A DNA stretch of 14,993 nt from the NCBI GenBank assembly GCA_964590955.1, contig CAZPYT010000021.1, forward strand, positions 1 through 14,993, written 5' to 3'. Position 1 is the first letter of the stretch; the number at the start of each line of letters is the position of its first letter. Made by a program: the position numbers and the translations under genes. The stretch is from CAZPYT01 sp964590955. Its GTDB lineage: Bacteria > Patescibacteriota > WWE3 > UBA101185 > UBA10185. Of the stretch, positions 1-7,016 are shown one piece after another. The notes under the pieces were generated by a model. It was given only the letters and a program-made list of their open reading frames with translations, did no database searches and had not been told where the DNA came from.

Positions 1-995
1 ATTCCTTTGATCTTAGAAATACAAATACCGGCGGGGTTGTGGTAAATACCTATCATTTGCTCACCGGTCCCGGATTAGATGTCATAAAAAAATTCGGCGG
101 TGTCAAAAGATTTATGAATTTTGAAGGGTTAGTAGTTTCAGATAGCGGAGGCTGGCAGGTTTTTTCACTGATACATCGCAGTCGAAAAGGAGGAAGAATC
201 ACAGACGAGGGCGTGACATTTGTAATAGGCGGAGGTAAACAGGATATTTTTACGCCCGAAGAATCAATTAGAGCCCAGTTTGATATTGGCTCTGATATAG
301 TTGTTTGTCTGGATGACTTTTCCGATCCTACTTTAAATGAGCAAGATACTGCTGCCTCTGTTGATCGTACTATACTTTGGGCTGACCGTTGCAAGAAGGA
401 ATTTAACAAGCAATTGAAAAAAAGAAAATTAACTGATAAAAATAGACCACTTTTGCTGGCTGTAATTCAAGGAGGTTTTTACAAAGATGAACGAAAACGA
501 TGTTTCCATGCTTTAAATGAAATCGATTTCGACGGCTACGGTTATGGCGGTTATGCAGTAGATAAAAATGGAAATCTTGATCTTGAGCTTTCTCAATTTA
601 TTGTTGACTTGATTCCTGAAGAAAAAGTAAAATTTGCGCTTGGTGTGGGGCGCCCGCAGGATTTAGTAAATCTTTCCAAAATGGGTTGGGAAATTTTCGA
701 TTGTACACTTCCTACAAGAGATGCAAGGCATAAGAGATTATACGTATTTAATGGAAAAGCTGAGAAATCTATTTTGGATAAAGCCGATTTTTATGAATAT
801 GTCTATATTAATAAACAAAAATATGAGAAAGACGAGTCACCCATAAGCGAATATTGCACCTGTTCTACATGTAACCAATATTCAAAAGCGTATCTTAGAC
901 ACTTGTTCAAGATAGGAGATTTTTCTGCATATAGGTTGGCTACAATTCACAATCTAAATTTTTATTCCGACTTAATAAATCTATTGCGGATTTGA
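1..995 (+). CDS. tgt: tRNA-guanine transglycosylase (queuine/preQ1 exchange), 5'-truncated by window edge
   Basis: The reading frame is open from base 3, so the true start lies outside the window and the GTG at 39 is internal. The enzyme family swaps guanine at position 34 of GUN-anticodon tRNAs for preQ1 or queuine. Visible family signatures are NTYHL near the left end, DSGGWQVFSL (141-170; base-recognition Asp), the IQGG motif, DCTLPTR with the nucleophile Asp codon at 699-701, and a zinc site CxCxxC (855-872) with a His 26 residues after the last Cys (TIHN). Two sites differ from the usual bacterial enzyme: DSGGF is DSGGW, and the substrate-pocket DEC(T/P)P motif reads LDDFSDP, closer in shape to the eukaryotic LDDV form. 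No queuosine synthesis genes are seen nearby, so it may salvage a ready-made base (inference). The TGA stop lies inside the -35 box of the next gene. Confidence 0.9.
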   Translation, partial: SFDLRNTNTGGVVVNTYHLLTGPGLDVIKKFGGVKRFMNFEGLVVSDSGGWQVFSLIHRSRKGGRITDEGVTFVIGGGKQDIFTPEESIRAQFDIGSDIVVCLDDFSDPTLNEQDTAASVDRTILWADRCKKEFNKQLKKRKLTDKNRPLLLAVIQGGFYKDERKRCFHALNEIDFDGYGYGGYAVDKNGNLDLELSQFIVDLIPEEKVKFALGVGRPQDLVNLSKMGWEIFDCTLPTRDARHKRLYVFNGKAEKSILDKADFYEYVYINKQKYEKDESPISEYCTCSTCNQYSKAYLRHLFKIGDFSAYRLATIHNLNFYSDLINLLRI

Positions 996-1020
996 CATTT
1001 ATATCAGCCTTTCATATGCT
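992..1020 (+). promoter_or_regulatory. Promoter, TTGACA-N17-TATGCT, leaderless type
   Basis: A perfect -35 TTGACA (992-997) is followed by a 17-base spacer and a -10 TATGCT (1015-1020). The -10 ends six bases before the ATG at 1027, so transcription should begin on the start codon itself. No Shine-Dalgarno sequence precedes that ATG. The -35 contains the stop codon of the preceding gene. Confidence 0.65.
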
Positions 1021-1026
1021 TAAAAC

Positions 1027-1758
1027 ATGCCTAAAAAAATACTTTTAACTCTGACCGTCATCAGTTTATTTACTTTAGTTTTATCCCCGGTCTTTGCTGC
1101 GAAACCCGATAATGCACCTCAAGGAAAACCAATCAAAGAAGAAAAAATTCGGAATAACGAAGAAAAAATCCAAGAGGTAAAAGAACGTGTTGCTGCGAAG
1201 AAAGAAGAAAAACAGCAGGAACGTAATGAGCGCCGCGAACGTGTATGTGCGGCGTTTAGTGAACGTGCTCAGCAAAAGTTACAGCATTTTGCGGATTACA
1301 GAGGTGTTCATGTCGAAAAATACGAGAAGTTAATTGCACGGTTAGAAGGACTTTCCACAAAATTAGCAGCTAAGGGTTACGATGTTACGGATTTAAAAGC
1401 CCATCTCGGAGAGTTAAGTGTATTAGTGGAAAAATATCAAATGGTCTTTGATGAATTTATTGCCAGTTTGAATTACACAAAAGGCTTCGGTTGTACAGAT
1501 AAAGATGCTGATTTTAGAGAGAATATGGCGTTATCAAAAGCAAAACTTGCTGAACTTAAGGCTGTTAGAACAGAAATTAGAGACTTTTATAAGGATATGA
1601 TTCGAGCAGATGTCAAAGCTTTGAGAATTCAAGCCGAAAAAAATGCAACTGAAGATGAAGAAGTTAATGAGGATGAGGATGGGACTACTGAGGAAGATAC
1701 AACATTTGAAACAGATGGCACCACGTCAACAGTACCAAGTTCAGGAGAAGGAGAATAA
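1027..1758 (+). CDS. Secreted helical protein with basic coiled coil and acidic tail, unknown function
   Basis: 243 residues. Residues 1-25 form a classic signal peptide (basic MPKK, hydrophobic core, then PVFA before AK), so the protein is probably exported. Residues 35-72 are very rich in Lys, Glu, Arg and Gln and look like a charged helix or coiled coil. Residues 73-205 look all-helical and hold the only two cysteines (C74 and C156), which could form one disulfide outside the cell. The last 35 residues are an acidic Glu/Asp/Thr tail. No known enzyme motif is visible. It starts from its own leaderless-type promoter and is followed four bases later by a single-span membrane protein. The Shine-Dalgarno of that second gene sits in the codons of this gene's C-terminal SGEGE, so the two are probably co-translated and may act together at the cell surface (inference). 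Confidence 0.7.
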   Translation: MPKKILLTLTVISLFTLVLSPVFAAKPDNAPQGKPIKEEKIRNNEEKIQEVKERVAAKKEEKQQERNERRERVCAAFSERAQQKLQHFADYRGVHVEKYEKLIARLEGLSTKLAAKGYDVTDLKAHLGELSVLVEKYQMVFDEFIASLNYTKGFGCTDKDADFRENMALSKAKLAELKAVRTEIRDFYKDMIRADVKALRIQAEKNATEDEEVNEDEDGTTEEDTTFETDGTTSTVPSSGEGE

Positions 1759-1762
1759 TTAG

Positions 1763-2035
1763 ATGAAAAAAGAAAATGGTATTGCAGGAGTTTTACTATT
1801 ATTGCTGACTGTAGCAGTTTTAGTGGCAGCGTATTTTGTTTATTCCATATATGTTGGGCAAAAAACTGTAGAAGAAAGAGACCAGATGTATTCAGCACCT
1901 AGTGTGACAGTATTCGAAAAAATTCCGGAAAGCAATTCTACACCGGAAGAAATTGACAATAATACGTTGAATGAAATGGATAATTTGGTTAATTCTGTAG
2001 ATGATCCCGGGGATCTTTCTGACCTTGAGTATTAA
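1763..2035 (+). CDS. Small single-span membrane protein with acidic outer domain
   Basis: 90 residues. One hydrophobic segment lies at about residues 8-29 after a short KKEN start. The rest is a polar tail rich in Glu, Asp and Asn with no cysteines, probably outside the membrane. The start is well supported: an AGGAGAAGGAG Shine-Dalgarno stretch lies about nine bases upstream of ATG, within the end of the preceding gene. That coupling suggests it is expressed with the secreted helical protein. I do not recognise a family; partner or anchor for the upstream protein is a guess from position. Confidence 0.65.
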   Translation: MKKENGIAGVLLLLLTVAVLVAAYFVYSIYVGQKTVEERDQMYSAPSVTVFEKIPESNSTPEEIDNNTLNEMDNLVNSVDDPGDLSDLEY

Positions 2036-2066
2036 GCAGAAGTTGTTACACGCATCAATAGTTGTG

Positions 2067-2075
2067 TGCTAGTAT
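2067..2075 (+). promoter_or_regulatory. Extended -10 promoter TGC-TAGTAT, leaderless type
   Basis: TGC (2067-2069) followed by TAGTAT (2070-2075) matches an extended -10. It ends six bases before the GTG at 2082, the same spacing as at five other genes in this window. This spacing supports GTG 2082 over the TTG at 2079 as start. A 7-base inverted repeat (ATCAATA 2054-2060, TATTGAT 2073-2079) overlaps it. Confidence 0.5.
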
Positions 2076-2081
2076 TGATTG

Positions 2082-2297
2082 GTGATATATGAAGTTGTGT
2101 CAGTAGTACTTACTGCAGTTGGCGACATACTGATAGGTATGTCAGTGCTGAAAGTTCATGAGAGCCTGCTAACTGAGAGGAAGATAGATAAAGAGGTCGT
2201 ACGAGAAATTCGATCAGAACACATATATGTTTTTGCGGGCATAATGTTCATATTTATAGGATTGATCTTTCAGGTCATTTCATTATATACACTATGA
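2082..2297 (+). CDS. Small two-span membrane protein, unknown function
   Basis: 71 residues from GTG 2082. I chose this start because a TGC-TAGTAT extended -10 ends six bases upstream and no Shine-Dalgarno is present; TTG 2079 and GTG 2097 are alternatives. Two hydrophobic segments (roughly residues 3-22 and 47-69) flank a charged loop rich in Glu, Arg and Lys, giving a hairpin topology. The stop overlaps the next start as ATGA at 2294-2297, which suggests translational coupling to the lactonase-like protein. No family recognised. Confidence 0.6.
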   Translation: MIYEVVSVVLTAVGDILIGMSVLKVHESLLTERKIDKEVVREIRSEHIYVFAGIMFIFIGLIFQVISLYTL

Positions 2298-2968
2298 AAA
2301 TTCACAATCTAAACTCAGAAACAGCCGGTAATAACGAATTTATAAATTATATTAAAGAACAGTATAACCGAGATTATGTAATATTTTTTAGCGGTGGTGC
2401 GCATTTATATACTCTCTATAAATTGCTGGCAACTGATTTTAATTATCCGTTCCCAAGATATATAGTTTTGGGGGATGAGTCATATACAAAAAACTCTCCG
2501 AAGGAATATTCTACGCTGGCAATGATCAAAGAATCGGGTCTTTTGGGCAGAATAAAGTGGGAGAACACTCAGTTCTACAAAGTTGCTAGAGTAGGCGACC
2601 CCGAAGCAGAAAAAGCTCATGAGAAGGCACTGCAGGAACTATTTCAAACTGTCAGGAATATGGATACGATTGGTGTGTTCGATATGCACCCTGACGGGGG
2701 ATTTTCTTCTGTTACGCCCAATTCCGAAGCTGTAAATTCTGATAAATATTTTGTGAAGATGCAAGATGTGGACAATGTAGTTTATTCCATAACGCTGCAA
2801 ACAATCATGGAACACATAAAAAAACACATCCTGTATGTGGCGTCTGATGAAACATGCGGTATGTTTACCAGAGTTTTAAACTTTGAGAGTGATATGCGCG
2901 ATTATCCTGTTTTGGCATTTAAGAATTTGCCCCACGTGAATGTGTATTGTTACCCTGAACAGAAATAA
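2294..2968 (+). CDS. 6-phosphogluconolactonase / glucosamine-6-phosphate isomerase-like protein, divergent
   Basis: 224 residues, close to the usual length of the 6-phosphogluconolactonase (DevB/NagB-like) family, which hydrolyses 6-phosphogluconolactone or isomerises amino-sugar phosphates. Visible landmarks in order are an SGG phosphate-loop motif (33-35) at the end of the first strand, GDE (60-62) where the family has its DE pair, and FDMHPDGG (129-136) in place of the family's LGxGxDGH. The Asp of that motif is kept, but the His normally following DG is Gly136, and a His appears earlier at 132. A later segment, residues 164-184, resembles the family's RiTlt-helix region but lacks the Arg. 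The fold assignment is fairly good, while lactonase activity is doubtful because of these changes. It is coupled to the small membrane protein before it; the glycosyltransferase follows eight bases later. Confidence 0.6.
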   Translation: MKIHNLNSETAGNNEFINYIKEQYNRDYVIFFSGGAHLYTLYKLLATDFNYPFPRYIVLGDESYTKNSPKEYSTLAMIKESGLLGRIKWENTQFYKVARVGDPEAEKAHEKALQELFQTVRNMDTIGVFDMHPDGGFSSVTPNSEAVNSDKYFVKMQDVDNVVYSITLQTIMEHIKKHILYVASDETCGMFTRVLNFESDMRDYPVLAFKNLPHVNVYCYPEQK

Positions 2969-2975
2969 CCTAGTA

Positions 2976-4682
2976 ATGAAAAAACCCAAGATCCAGAAAA
3001 TTCATAATGTAGATAAGGTTACAAGCATTAAAAAAATTATACGAACTAATTTGCATTTTGTTGGAATATTATTTTTGCTGTGTATAGCGTTATATGCAAA
3101 TACTATAAATAATGAGTTAACGTTAATTGATGATGTTCAGGGATTTACTTATGACACCCGTATACAAAGCATATCCGAAAGTATGACCACAGGCTCAGTA
3201 CAAAAGGTATTGTATGCGATTTCTTACAAATATTTTGCATTAAATCCGGTTCCTTTGAGAATATTTTCAGTATTTTTACACTATATTGCTACTGTACTGG
3301 TATTTATTTTTTTATTTTTGCTTGTAGGCAAAACAGAAGCAATAATTGGAACATTGGTATTTTTGACACATCCAATTAATACAGAAGCTGTAACATGGTT
3401 TAGTGGCAGCCCGTATCTCTATATTGCAATATTTGATCTTTTAATATTTATCTTATTTTTAAAGTATAAGCAAAACACTTTAAATAAAAAATACATCTAT
3501 CTAGCTGTATTTTTTTATATTTTAGAAATAGCGCTTAACAAATCTCCTTGGGTTATCATTGTACCAGCGGCGCTGCTGGTGATTGATCAGCTTTTTCTGT
3601 CCAAAAAATTTGAATTCTCTAATATGACATGGCTGGTAATCTTAGCTATTCCGCTATCGATTTATTTAGCAGCAGATTTTAGCAGGATGTACAGCGCAAG
3701 AATGGAGTATCGCGCAGGATCAGGAAACAGAATTACGATGAATACGCAATCATTTAAACCGATTTTTGAAGGCTATCCGTATACTACTTACCTTATGTCT
3801 ACCTTATACGTATTTCCGCTAAACTTGTCAGTATATTACGACGGTATGCCGGTAACTACCGGACTTTATATTTCTATGTATGTAGTATTTTTCGGATATG
3901 TCTGGGCAGTGTTTTATTTCTTAAATAAGAAAAGAGAGATAGCAGGTGTACTAATTATGCTGCCGCTGCTTATTGCCCCGACTTATTCTCCTGTTAAGGT
4001 CACCTGGTTTTTAGCTGAACGCTATATGTATTTAGGTTCTGCATTTTTCGGGTTGCTTATTGCCTGGCTATTTGCTGAAGTTACCAAGTTAGTATCACGA
4101 AAAGAGTATGCTTACATTGCTTTTGGTGTTTTGATTTCACTTTATTCCTTCAGAACAATACTCCGTAATGGAGATTGGCAAAACACTTTAACAATCTCTG
4201 AAGCAAATATGAAATCGTCACCCTTAAGTGTGCGACCTTATAATGATACAGGCGGGCACTATTATTTACAGGGGGATTTAAGCAAAGCAATGGAAATGTA
4301 TGAAAAAGGATTAACTATAGTTCCCAACTCCGGAACTGCTATAAATAATCTTGGATTAATTTATTTGGAACAGGGTCCGCTTGTTCTTAGAAGCGATTTT
4401 AAAGTTCCGGTTCAGGATAGAGAATTATCAGACAAGTATTTTAAGAATGCCTTAACCCTTTTTGAAAATAAGGGTGATTTAAGAACTATTTCTTACTTTC
4501 TAAATAAGTCTTTGGCTTATGACATTGCATCAGTTGATAAAATGATGAATATAGCAGATTTTTATTTCAACTTAAAAATGACCAATTACGCCAGAAGAAT
4601 GTACGAGCACATTTTGGACACTGAGCCAACAAATGAACCGGCACTGCAGCGTATCAGTATTTTGGGAATTGACCAGAATTAA
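2976..4682 (+). CDS. TMTC-like membrane glycosyltransferase (GT-C) with C-terminal TPR-like repeats
   Basis: 568 residues from ATG 2976; an in-frame ATG at 2940 would overlap the previous gene, and neither has a clear Shine-Dalgarno, so the start is uncertain. There are about ten hydrophobic spans between residues 27 and 395. Acidic DD (52-53) lies in the first outer loop, as in GT-C enzymes that use a polyprenyl-phosphate sugar donor. A THPINTEAV motif (131-139) and an AERYMYL motif (347-353) match the TMTC/DUF1736 group of O-mannosyltransferase-like proteins. After residue 400 the protein becomes soluble and helical, with TPR-like units such as AMEMYEKGLTIVPNSGTAIN (438-457), a typical arrangement in this family. 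It probably glycosylates exported proteins or surface polymers (inference). Its TAA overlaps the stop of the convergent MEMO-AMMECR1 gene. Confidence 0.75.
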   Translation: MKKPKIQKIHNVDKVTSIKKIIRTNLHFVGILFLLCIALYANTINNELTLIDDVQGFTYDTRIQSISESMTTGSVQKVLYAISYKYFALNPVPLRIFSVFLHYIATVLVFIFLFLLVGKTEAIIGTLVFLTHPINTEAVTWFSGSPYLYIAIFDLLIFILFLKYKQNTLNKKYIYLAVFFYILEIALNKSPWVIIVPAALLVIDQLFLSKKFEFSNMTWLVILAIPLSIYLAADFSRMYSARMEYRAGSGNRITMNTQSFKPIFEGYPYTTYLMSTLYVFPLNLSVYYDGMPVTTGLYISMYVVFFGYVWAVFYFLNKKREIAGVLIMLPLLIAPTYSPVKVTWFLAERYMYLGSAFFGLLIAWLFAEVTKLVSRKEYAYIAFGVLISLYSFRTILRNGDWQNTLTISEANMKSSPLSVRPYNDTGGHYYLQGDLSKAMEMYEKGLTIVPNSGTAINNLGLIYLEQGPLVLRSDFKVPVQDRELSDKYFKNALTLFENKGDLRTISYFLNKSLAYDIASVDKMMNIADFYFNLKMTNYARRMYEHILDTEPTNEPALQRISILGIDQN

Positions 4683-6217
4683 AACTCTGATTCTGAAAAT
4701 ACTTCAGCTTGGTAAACATATATTCGTGCGTCTTCTTCTTTAAAGCAGTTTTCTTTTTCACCCAGTTTTTGTATACACAGGTTTTTTAAAAATGTTTCCA
4801 GATCCCAATTATTATCTGTAGCTACTTGTGGTAAAAAAGTTCCGGATTTCCCGTTGTATATAATTCTTACACCGTCAATTCCAGGACTGATTTTTTGCCA
4901 ATCTTGAATTTTTTGTTCAGGAGTCATCGCTGATATCTCAATTTCAATCTTATTGACTTCATCTGATGTTACCGGAGTAAATCTTGGATCTTTCAATGCT
5001 GCCGAAACTGTTACTTCTTGTAGTGTTTTTGCTAAGGGGGTTTGAGGCTGAAAATGTCCAATACAACCGCGTAGGTTTCCTTTTTTCAACAGAGTTACAA
5101 AAGCCCCTATAGGGAGGTCTAATTCTTTTGCGGTATATTCCACTATTGTTTTTTCTTTTGTATAAATATTATTTAGAGTTGTGCGTGCAATTTTAAGAGC
5201 TTCTTTTTTGGCAGATTCGCTAAGAGTTGCTTTTACAACTTTATCTTGAAAAAATCCGATTGCTGAATAGCCGACTACTCTTGATTTGTCTCCCGAAGAA
5301 TCTGATGAATTTGAATAGTCTAAAAGTCTGATGTCATCGATGTTTAATATCTCTGCCATTCTTAATGCCACTTTTATAGGAAATAATCCACATGCAGAAG
5401 TTGATAAATTTAAAAATTCTTTGTTTTTTTCCACAGCGGTATTGAGCTGATTTATATCTCCTGCAATAATTGCATCTGTAGTTCGCTTGTCTGCTACTAG
5501 CGCGTTTTCATTATTAGGATAATGAGATAAATCAGTACTTATTATAATAGCCGTCTCGTCATTTACTTGCGCTGCGAGTTTATATGCCAAATTGTTTATA
5601 AGTTCTTGAGATGCTTGTCCCAGCAAAATAGGTACGATTTCAGCGTCAGGGTGTAAATACTTAATAAAAATCCCTTCCAGTTCAATAGAATGTTCTTTTT
5701 TATGTGGAAGTTCATCCTCTTTTATATAGTTACCGTCTATGAATTTTTCTGCTAATTCTTTATTAATTTTAAGATTTCCCAGAGGTGTTTCCCATTCTCC
5801 GGTAGAAATTACCGCTGCGTGCCTGATTGAATTTTCATGGCTTACTCCAATTACAATAAAATTTTTAATATATTCGTCTTCTATTTGTTTAAAAGCAATA
5901 GCTGCTGTTTTTCCCGAATAAACTGTGCCCGCGTGAGGTGAGATAATAATTCTGGCTTTTCCGCTCTCTTTTTTTATGTCTTTTAAAAATCGCCTCATTT
6001 CCTCTTCCAGCTTTTCCGGTTCTTTTGGGTAAAAACTGCCGGCAACAGCGGTATTTCTAATTCTCGATGCAATAGCTGATAAATTAAGTTCAATATCTTG
6101 TTGATTTTCTTGTGGAGGTTTTGCAAAAAACGCTATCAAAAACAAAAGCCCTAAAACAGCTAAAAGTACCGATCCTATTAGCAGCATTTCATTGAATTTA
6201 ATTTTATTCTTTTGCAT
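4679..6217 (-). CDS. Membrane-anchored MEMO-AMMECR1 fusion (AmmeMemoRadiSam system proteins B and A)
   Basis: 512 residues. An N-terminal hydrophobic anchor (about 11-32) is followed by a MEMO domain (about 55-325) and an AMMECR1 domain (about 332-508). In the MEMO part the residues matching the human metal site are present: His95 (SPHAG), His127 (SHE) and Cys276 (ACG), plus Asp229 and His232 (STDLSHY). MEMO is related to extradiol dioxygenases. The AMMECR1 part carries the signature LRGCIG (382-387). In many prokaryotes these two proteins occur beside a radical SAM protein; none is in the window. The fusion of A and B into one anchored chain suggests an extracytoplasmic or membrane-surface site of action. 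The start abuts the cupin stop with no gap and has no Shine-Dalgarno, so translation is probably coupled. The system's chemistry is not established; redox or metal-related modification is a possibility. Confidence 0.88.
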   Translation of the reverse strand: MQKNKIKFNEMLLIGSVLLAVLGLLFLIAFFAKPPQENQQDIELNLSAIASRIRNTAVAGSFYPKEPEKLEEEMRRFLKDIKKESGKARIIISPHAGTVYSGKTAAIAFKQIEDEYIKNFIVIGVSHENSIRHAAVISTGEWETPLGNLKINKELAEKFIDGNYIKEDELPHKKEHSIELEGIFIKYLHPDAEIVPILLGQASQELINNLAYKLAAQVNDETAIIISTDLSHYPNNENALVADKRTTDAIIAGDINQLNTAVEKNKEFLNLSTSACGLFPIKVALRMAEILNIDDIRLLDYSNSSDSSGDKSRVVGYSAIGFFQDKVVKATLSESAKKEALKIARTTLNNIYTKEKTIVEYTAKELDLPIGAFVTLLKKGNLRGCIGHFQPQTPLAKTLQEVTVSAALKDPRFTPVTSDEVNKIEIEISAMTPEQKIQDWQKISPGIDGVRIIYNGKSGTFLPQVATDNNWDLETFLKNLCIQKLGEKENCFKEEDARIYVYQAEVFSESEF

Positions 6218-6592
6218 CTAAGAGTGATGTTTTTCGGCATCGGCTTTGGTTATGTGAATAGTTCCGTCTTTATGTTCTGCAGGAGAATATATCGTGTATA
6301 GTTTTGCTTTTTCTACAGCAGATATATTTATTACATTATGTTTAACCCCTGCGGGAATTATTACTACAAAATCAGGACCTGTTATTGTTTCCTGATCGTT
6401 AATCACAAACTTTACCGCGCCTGCTTCAATTCTGAAAAATTGATCAATATGATCGTGTACCTCTTCACCAATTTCTTCTCCCGGTTCAAGGCTCATGACT
6501 ACTAACTGAGCGAATTTGCCTGTATGTAAGACTTTTCTAAAGTTATCATTATCCATAACCTCATTTTCTATATTTGCAATATATGGTTTCAT
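6218..6592 (-). CDS. Cupin-fold protein
   Basis: 124 residues, a single small beta-barrel. Cupin motif 1 is seen as PGEEIGEEVHDHIDQF (37-52) with His46 and His48, followed by a Gly-containing turn; motif 2 is PAGVKHNVI (80-88) with His85. These histidines would bind a metal. The usual Glu of motif 1 is not at its standard spacing; Asp50 or Gln51 is there instead. The HDHxDQFxRIExG pattern belongs to a widespread bacterial group of stand-alone cupins whose substrate is not known to me. A perfect TATAAT ends six bases before the ATG, so it probably has its own leaderless transcript even though it lies in a co-directional cluster. It abuts the MEMO-AMMECR1 gene, suggesting joint expression. Confidence 0.82.
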   Translation of the reverse strand: MKPYIANIENEVMDNDNFRKVLHTGKFAQLVVMSLEPGEEIGEEVHDHIDQFFRIEAGAVKFVINDQETITGPDFVVIIPAGVKHNVINISAVEKAKLYTIYSPAEHKDGTIHITKADAEKHHS

Positions 6593-6598
6593 GAAACT

Positions 6599-6604
6599 AT
6601 TATA
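6599..6604 (-). promoter_or_regulatory. Consensus -10 TATAAT, leaderless type, for the cupin gene
   Basis: On the minus strand a perfect TATAAT (6604 to 6599) is followed by AGTTTC and then the ATG at 6592, again with six bases between. It sits just past the stop codon of the upstream gene. No convincing -35 is seen at 16-18 bases. Confidence 0.55.
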
Positions 6605-6606
6605 CT

Positions 6607-7011
6607 CTAATTTAACTCAAGTAGTCCTGTACCTGTAGAGTTGATTTGACAGTACTGTGAGATTTGATCAAAGTTACTACCGTCAAAGGTTATAACACCT
6701 GTAGTTAACGGAACCTGACATTCGTTTACAAAAAAACCGGTTTCGTTTTCAAATCCGGTTTCTACTTCGCAGACAGTATCTGATTTTCCTACAATATTAA
6801 ATGTCGTTTTACCGGTAGCTCCTGTAGCTTCAAAATCAAAAGAATTGTTACAAATTTCAAAATCAACAATAAACTCTTTCTGCTTTACCGGCGTGTATAC
6901 ATCCGCAAGATTGTCACTCAACTCAATCTCATCGAGTGGCTTTTGTTTAAAGGTAAGGTAAGACAAAAAAAATAATATAGCAATCCCTATTAGTTTATAA
7001 TTCAACTTCAT
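6607..7011 (-). CDS. Small anchored extracytoplasmic protein with four cysteines
   Basis: 134 residues. A hydrophobic segment at about 7-22 after MKLNYK acts as a signal anchor or uncleaved signal peptide. The rest looks like a beta-rich domain, with alternating hydrophobic and Thr/Gly residues and four Cys (in EICNN, TVCEV, NECQV and YCQIN) that could make two disulfides outside the cell. No lipobox is visible. I recognise no family. It starts five bases after the metalloprotease stop, so it is probably co-transcribed with that gene; a TGC-TACCAT extended -10 seven bases before the ATG could add a separate start. It could be a substrate, inhibitor or partner of the protease (inference from position only). 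Confidence 0.65.
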   Translation of the reverse strand: MKLNYKLIGIAILFFLSYLTFKQKPLDEIELSDNLADVYTPVKQKEFIVDFEICNNSFDFEATGATGKTTFNIVGKSDTVCEVETGFENETGFFVNECQVPLTTGVITFDGSNFDQISQYCQINSTGTGLLELN

Positions 7012-7016
7012 GTAAT

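Noticed and set aside
39..41. GTG as start of the tRNA-guanine transglycosylase
   Set aside because: The frame is open upstream to base 3, and NTYHL normally lies deep inside this family, so the gene is cut by the window edge.
2940..2975. ATG 2940 as glycosyltransferase start
   Set aside because: It would overlap the previous gene by 29 bases with no ribosome site; ATG 2976 starts just past the stop and gives a basic N terminus before the first membrane span. Not fully excluded.
4674..4695. Hairpin CAGAAT/ATTCTG as a terminator of the convergent genes
   Set aside because: Only six weak pairs, no U run on either strand, and it lies in coding sequence.
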